64,000 nt of DNA from Dietzia sp. JS16-p6b (GTDB lineage: Bacteria; Actinomycetota; Actinomycetes; Mycobacteriales; Mycobacteriaceae): positions 2,142,001 to 2,206,000 of the forward strand of contig NZ_CP024869.1 in assembly GCF_003052165.1 (NCBI RefSeq), in the 5' to 3' direction. Every line of letters begins with the position of its first letter. The first letter of the stretch is position 1. Shown in pieces: positions 61,969 through 64,000 of this stretch. The notes under the pieces are model-generated. The model did no database searches and had not been told where the DNA came from. It worked only from the letters and a program-made list of their open reading frames with translations. The translations under genes and the position numbers were made by a program.

Positions 61969-62127
61969 CGTGCGGTCCTCGAATCCGGAGCGGGTGGTGG
62001 ATGCCCAGTCTATTGGTGAGGCCGACGTCGTGCCGATGCCGCTGCCGCCGGCCGTGCAGGACCTGCGCGAGTGCGCTCTACTCCGGCTCCGCGTCCCAGG
62101 CGGTCTCTGGTGAGCCCCGGCGATTCC
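61969..62127 (-). other. 159-bp gap before the EEP gene
   Basis: No gene is apparent. It contains the TAGACT box (minus strand, near 62010-62015) as the only promoter-like element seen. Confidence 0.35.
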
Positions 62128-63324
62128 TCACACGCCTGAGGTCGTCCGCGGCCCCGGCGTGCGACGACGCCAGAAGCTCAGGTGGATGACCCCGCTGGGG
62201 GAGGGTGTCGACTCGATGTGGAACCGCTCCTCGAGCCCCTCCACCCCGTCCCACAATCGTTCACCCCGACCCAGGATGACGGGCACCACGACGATGTGCA
62301 TCTGGTCGATCAGGTCCGCCCGGAGGAACTGACGGATCGTGCTCGCTCCCCCGCCGATGCGGACGTCCAGGCCGCCTGCCAGTTCGCGCGCGGCGTCGAG
62401 CGCCGTGGCGGGGTCGGCGTCCATGAAGTGGAACGTGGTGCCGCCGTCCAGCTCCAGCGTCGGCCTGGGGTGATGGGTCAGGACGATCACCGGCGTGTGG
62501 AAGGGCGGGGTGTCTCCCCACCAGCCACGCCACGGGTCGTCCCCCCATGGACCCCGGGTGGGGGAGAACTTGTTACGGCCCATGATCTCCACGCCGACAC
62601 CCGTGTTCCATCGGCTCGCGAACGTCTCGTCGACCCCGACCGAGGCCTCTCGGTCCCCGTGGAATCCCATGTCCTGAAAGGTTCGTGTCGGTAGCGCCCA
62701 CTCCAACAACCGGTGCCCGGCGTGACCGAAGGGCGCCTCGAGGCACTGCCCCTCCCCCGTTCCGAACCCGTCCAGCGAGACGGAGAAGTTGTGGACCCGG
62801 ACCAGTTGCCTCCGGACCCCCGGCTCCCCCTGTCCGGCGGCGAGCTCGGCGACGTGGGCCGCGAGGTTGGCCAGGGTCTGCTCGCCGCCCTCGACGGCGT
62901 GGTACTCCTGCGCCGCGCGATCGCGGAGCTCCCTCGTGGGGAAGATCGTGCGGAACTCGACACGGGTCCCCCCGCCCTCGGACTCGAAGTCCAGGACGGA
63001 CTCGAACGCCTCCGGATCCTCCGCGGACTCGCCGTGACGCAGCGCGATCCGCTCCGACGGGACGATCTCGCGCCAGGTGATCCACTCCTGGTAGTCGGTT
63101 CCGTCCGGGCCGTGCATCACGAAGTCCCACACACCGTTCTCGCGGAACTCGAAGGACCGGGTGGTGGTGGTGAACCCCTCCGGTCCCCACCACCGGGCCA
63201 GGTGCTGCACCTCGGTGAACGCGCGGAACACCAACTCGCGCGGCGCGTCGATGTATCTCGTGATGACGATCTCGCGGTCCTCGGTCTCCCGCCCGGCCGG
63301 GTCGCCCCGCCTGTTCTCCCCCAT
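62128..63324 (-). CDS. AHSA1 (SRPBCC) - dihydrofolate-reductase-like (RibD-C) fusion
   Basis: This 398-residue protein is two domains usually encoded by separate genes. Residues about 15-165 are an AHSA1/START-like SRPBCC domain (ITRYIDAPRELVFRAFTEVQHLARWWGPEGF and LANLAAHVAEL at the end). Residues about 178-390 are a RibD C-terminal/DHFR-type reductase (RVHNFSVSLDGFGTG, GVGVEIMGRNKFSPTRGPWGDDPW, VIVLTHHPRPTLELDGGTTFHFMD, GGGASTIRQFLRADLIDQMHIVVVPVILGRGERLWDG). The linker contains GGAGG (62809-62813, minus strand) 6 nt before a GTC codon, as if the second domain once had its own start. It is encoded just after an ArsR gene, with GGAGG 10 nt before its ATG. Confidence 0.85.
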   Translation of the reverse strand: MGENRRGDPAGRETEDREIVITRYIDAPRELVFRAFTEVQHLARWWGPEGFTTTTRSFEFRENGVWDFVMHGPDGTDYQEWITWREIVPSERIALRHGESAEDPEAFESVLDFESEGGGTRVEFRTIFPTRELRDRAAQEYHAVEGGEQTLANLAAHVAELAAGQGEPGVRRQLVRVHNFSVSLDGFGTGEGQCLEAPFGHAGHRLLEWALPTRTFQDMGFHGDREASVGVDETFASRWNTGVGVEIMGRNKFSPTRGPWGDDPWRGWWGDTPPFHTPVIVLTHHPRPTLELDGGTTFHFMDADPATALDAARELAGGLDVRIGGGASTIRQFLRADLIDQMHIVVVPVILGRGERLWDGVEGLEERFHIESTPSPSGVIHLSFWRRRTPGPRTTSGV

Positions 63325-63327
63325 GGT

Positions 63328-63666
63328 CTATTCCTCCTCGGCCCGCGCGATCTCGCGGACGTAGTCGTCCAGCCTGTCGAAGCTCTCGTTCCAGAACCGC
63401 TCGAACCCGCCGACCCACTCGTGGACGGGTCGGAGCCCGCCGGGATCGAGGTGGTAGATGCGCTGCTTGCCCTCGCGTCGGTCGCGCACCAGGCCGACCT
63501 CGCGGAGCACGCGCAGGTGCTTGGAGGCTCCGGGCTGGGTGATCCCCAGCTCCACAGCCACCTCGGTCGCCGGCCGCTCACCCTCCCGCAGGAGCACCAG
63601 GATCTCCCTGCGCTGTGGTTCGGCGATCGCGTTGAACACGTCCGAGGTGGTGGATGCGCGTGCCAT
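63328..63666 (-). CDS. ArsR-family transcriptional repressor
   Basis: This is a 112-residue winged-helix regulator of the ArsR/SmtB family: DVFNAIAEPQRREILVLLREGERPATEVAVELGITQPGASKHLRVLREVGLVRDRREGKQRIYHLDPGG contains the recognition helix and wing. It lacks the Cys box of metal sensors, so its ligand is probably not a metal. It heads the ArsR-AHSA1-DHFR unit, a common actinobacterial arrangement. ATG at 63666 is preferred over ATG 63678, which would be almost inside the palindromic operator. The palindrome lies 14 bp upstream, suggesting autorepression. Confidence 0.9.
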   Translation of the reverse strand: MARASTTSDVFNAIAEPQRREILVLLREGERPATEVAVELGITQPGASKHLRVLREVGLVRDRREGKQRIYHLDPGGLRPVHEWVGGFERFWNESFDRLDDYVREIARAEEE

Positions 63667-63679
63667 GACAGGGATCATA

Positions 63680-63693
63680 TTCCTATATAGGAA
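63680..63693. promoter_or_regulatory. 14-bp perfect palindrome, candidate ArsR operator
   Basis: TTCCTATATAGGAA is a perfect inverted repeat in an AT-rich patch of an otherwise very GC-rich region. It lies just upstream of the arsR start and overlaps likely promoter elements (ATATAGG), fitting an ArsR-family operator. Confidence 0.7.
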
Positions 63694-63735
63694 ATTATCA
63701 AGACTCTCGTCGCCTCGACGTTGTGCGGCACCTGC

Positions 63736-64000
63736 TCAGCAGGTGGGCGTGGGGGCCACCCGGTTCCAGCGGTCGAGGGTCCAGGAGACGAGTTGCGGGG
63801 TCAGCGGGGAGTCCGCGGCGACCACTCCGTTGTGGTCCCGGCCGGGGAAGGTCCGATAGTCGAGCGGTTCACCGTCCGCGCATCTGGCGTCCACCCAGTC
63901 CTGCTGCATCGCCGGTTTGACCAGCGGGTCGGCCAGCCCCTGGGCGATCAGCACGGGCGCCGGCCACGGGCCGGTCGGCGAGTTCTCCCGCAGCTTCTCC
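63736..64000 (-). CDS. 3' part of a secretory-lipase-like alpha/beta hydrolase
   Basis: The open frame runs off the window edge. The visible 87 or so codons end PVLIAQGLADPLVKPAMQQDWVDARCADGEPLDYRTFPGRDHNGVV... with the Asp (GLADPLV) and His (GRDHNGV) of an alpha/beta-hydrolase catalytic triad. The pattern IAQGLxDPLV...C...G...Y...F.G..H fits the LIP/secretory-lipase group. The nucleophile Ser and N-terminal signal lie outside. The stop is at 63736-63738. It is on the same strand as the ArsR unit but upstream of it. Confidence 0.7.
   Translation of the reverse strand, partial: EKLRENSPTGPWPAPVLIAQGLADPLVKPAMQQDWVDARCADGEPLDYRTFPGRDHNGVVAADSPLTPQLVSWTLDRWNRVAPTPTC

Noticed and set aside
1-64000. 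CRISPR arrays, tRNA or rRNA genes, insertion sequences or prophage
   Set aside because: No regularly spaced repeats, no cloverleaf-type or ribosomal sequence, and no transposase, integrase or phage structural protein was recognised anywhere in the window.

Overview
This 64 kb window reads as a high-GC actinobacterial chromosome segment of the order Mycobacteriales. It carries a fused 2-oxoglutarate decarboxylase/E1-E2 protein (kgd), mycothiol (mshB) and F420 (fbiC) biosynthesis genes, and an intact sigE-rseA-htrA-tatB block. Gene order follows Mycobacterium tuberculosis roughly from Rv1248c (kgd) down to Rv1151c (sirtuin), but condensed, with a different set of genes inserted. A Dietzia-like genus is my best guess from overall character; this cannot be confirmed from the sequence alone. 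Almost all of the window is housekeeping or core-accessory DNA. I see no phage, transposon, CRISPR array, rRNA or tRNA.

Layout. 1-6.6 kb: tail of an unidentified gene, kgd, a glycine-betaine-type binding lipoprotein, and CorA. 6.6-10.7 kb: SUFU-domain protein, stress-protein-17M-like protein, CoA-ester lyase, and a soluble PRC/MgtE_N/CBS protein coupled to a DUF1003 membrane protein. 10.8-17.3 kb: cell-envelope block with a frameshifted lytic transglycosylase, Mrp ATPase, a frameshifted tatB, htrA, rseA, sigE and an O-methyltransferase. 17.3-22.5 kb: divergent glgC/glgA, an RlmA-like methyltransferase, an M17 aminopeptidase and a DUF3117 mini-protein. 22.5-29.0 kb: DivIVA-domain protein, folP2-type gene, two LOG-family genes and the lysine/DAP genes dapE, dapD and dapC with a 7Fe ferredoxin. 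29.1-39.2 kb: fbiC, two bacterial-PH-domain membrane proteins, mshB, lpqW-like gene and typA. 39.5-52.9 kb: exported protein behind a CRP/GlxR-like site, sirtuin, aquaporin, CoA transferase, F420-type oxidoreductase, PIMT-like methyltransferase, class I fumarase, LGFP lipoprotein, DUF2236 protein, DUF808 protein, nitrobindin-like protein, PhoU and VOC proteins. 52.9-64 kb: ilvD, sugar dehydrogenase lipoprotein, photolyase, second DUF2236 protein, second LLM oxidoreductase, CPA2-type antiporter, YjdF-like protein, EEP nuclease, ArsR with an AHSA1-DHFR fusion, and the 3' part of a lipase-like gene.

Themes. Genes are packed tightly and often coupled by ATGA or GTGA overlaps. At least twelve genes start 6-8 nt after a TAnnnT box and have no Shine-Dalgarno sequence, so they are probably leaderless. 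Envelope stress (sigE regulon), glycogen synthesis, lysine/peptidoglycan precursor synthesis and F420/mycothiol redox chemistry are the main functional groups.

The most notable anomalies are: two genes (transglycosylase and tatB) each broken by one missing base in a C/G run; an in-frame AHSA1-dihydrofolate-reductase fusion behind an ArsR repressor with a perfect AT-rich palindrome; a near-perfect CRP/GlxR box at 39393-39408; and a candidate sigma-E-type promoter between sigE and rseA. I found no clear candidate for a wholly new multi-gene system.
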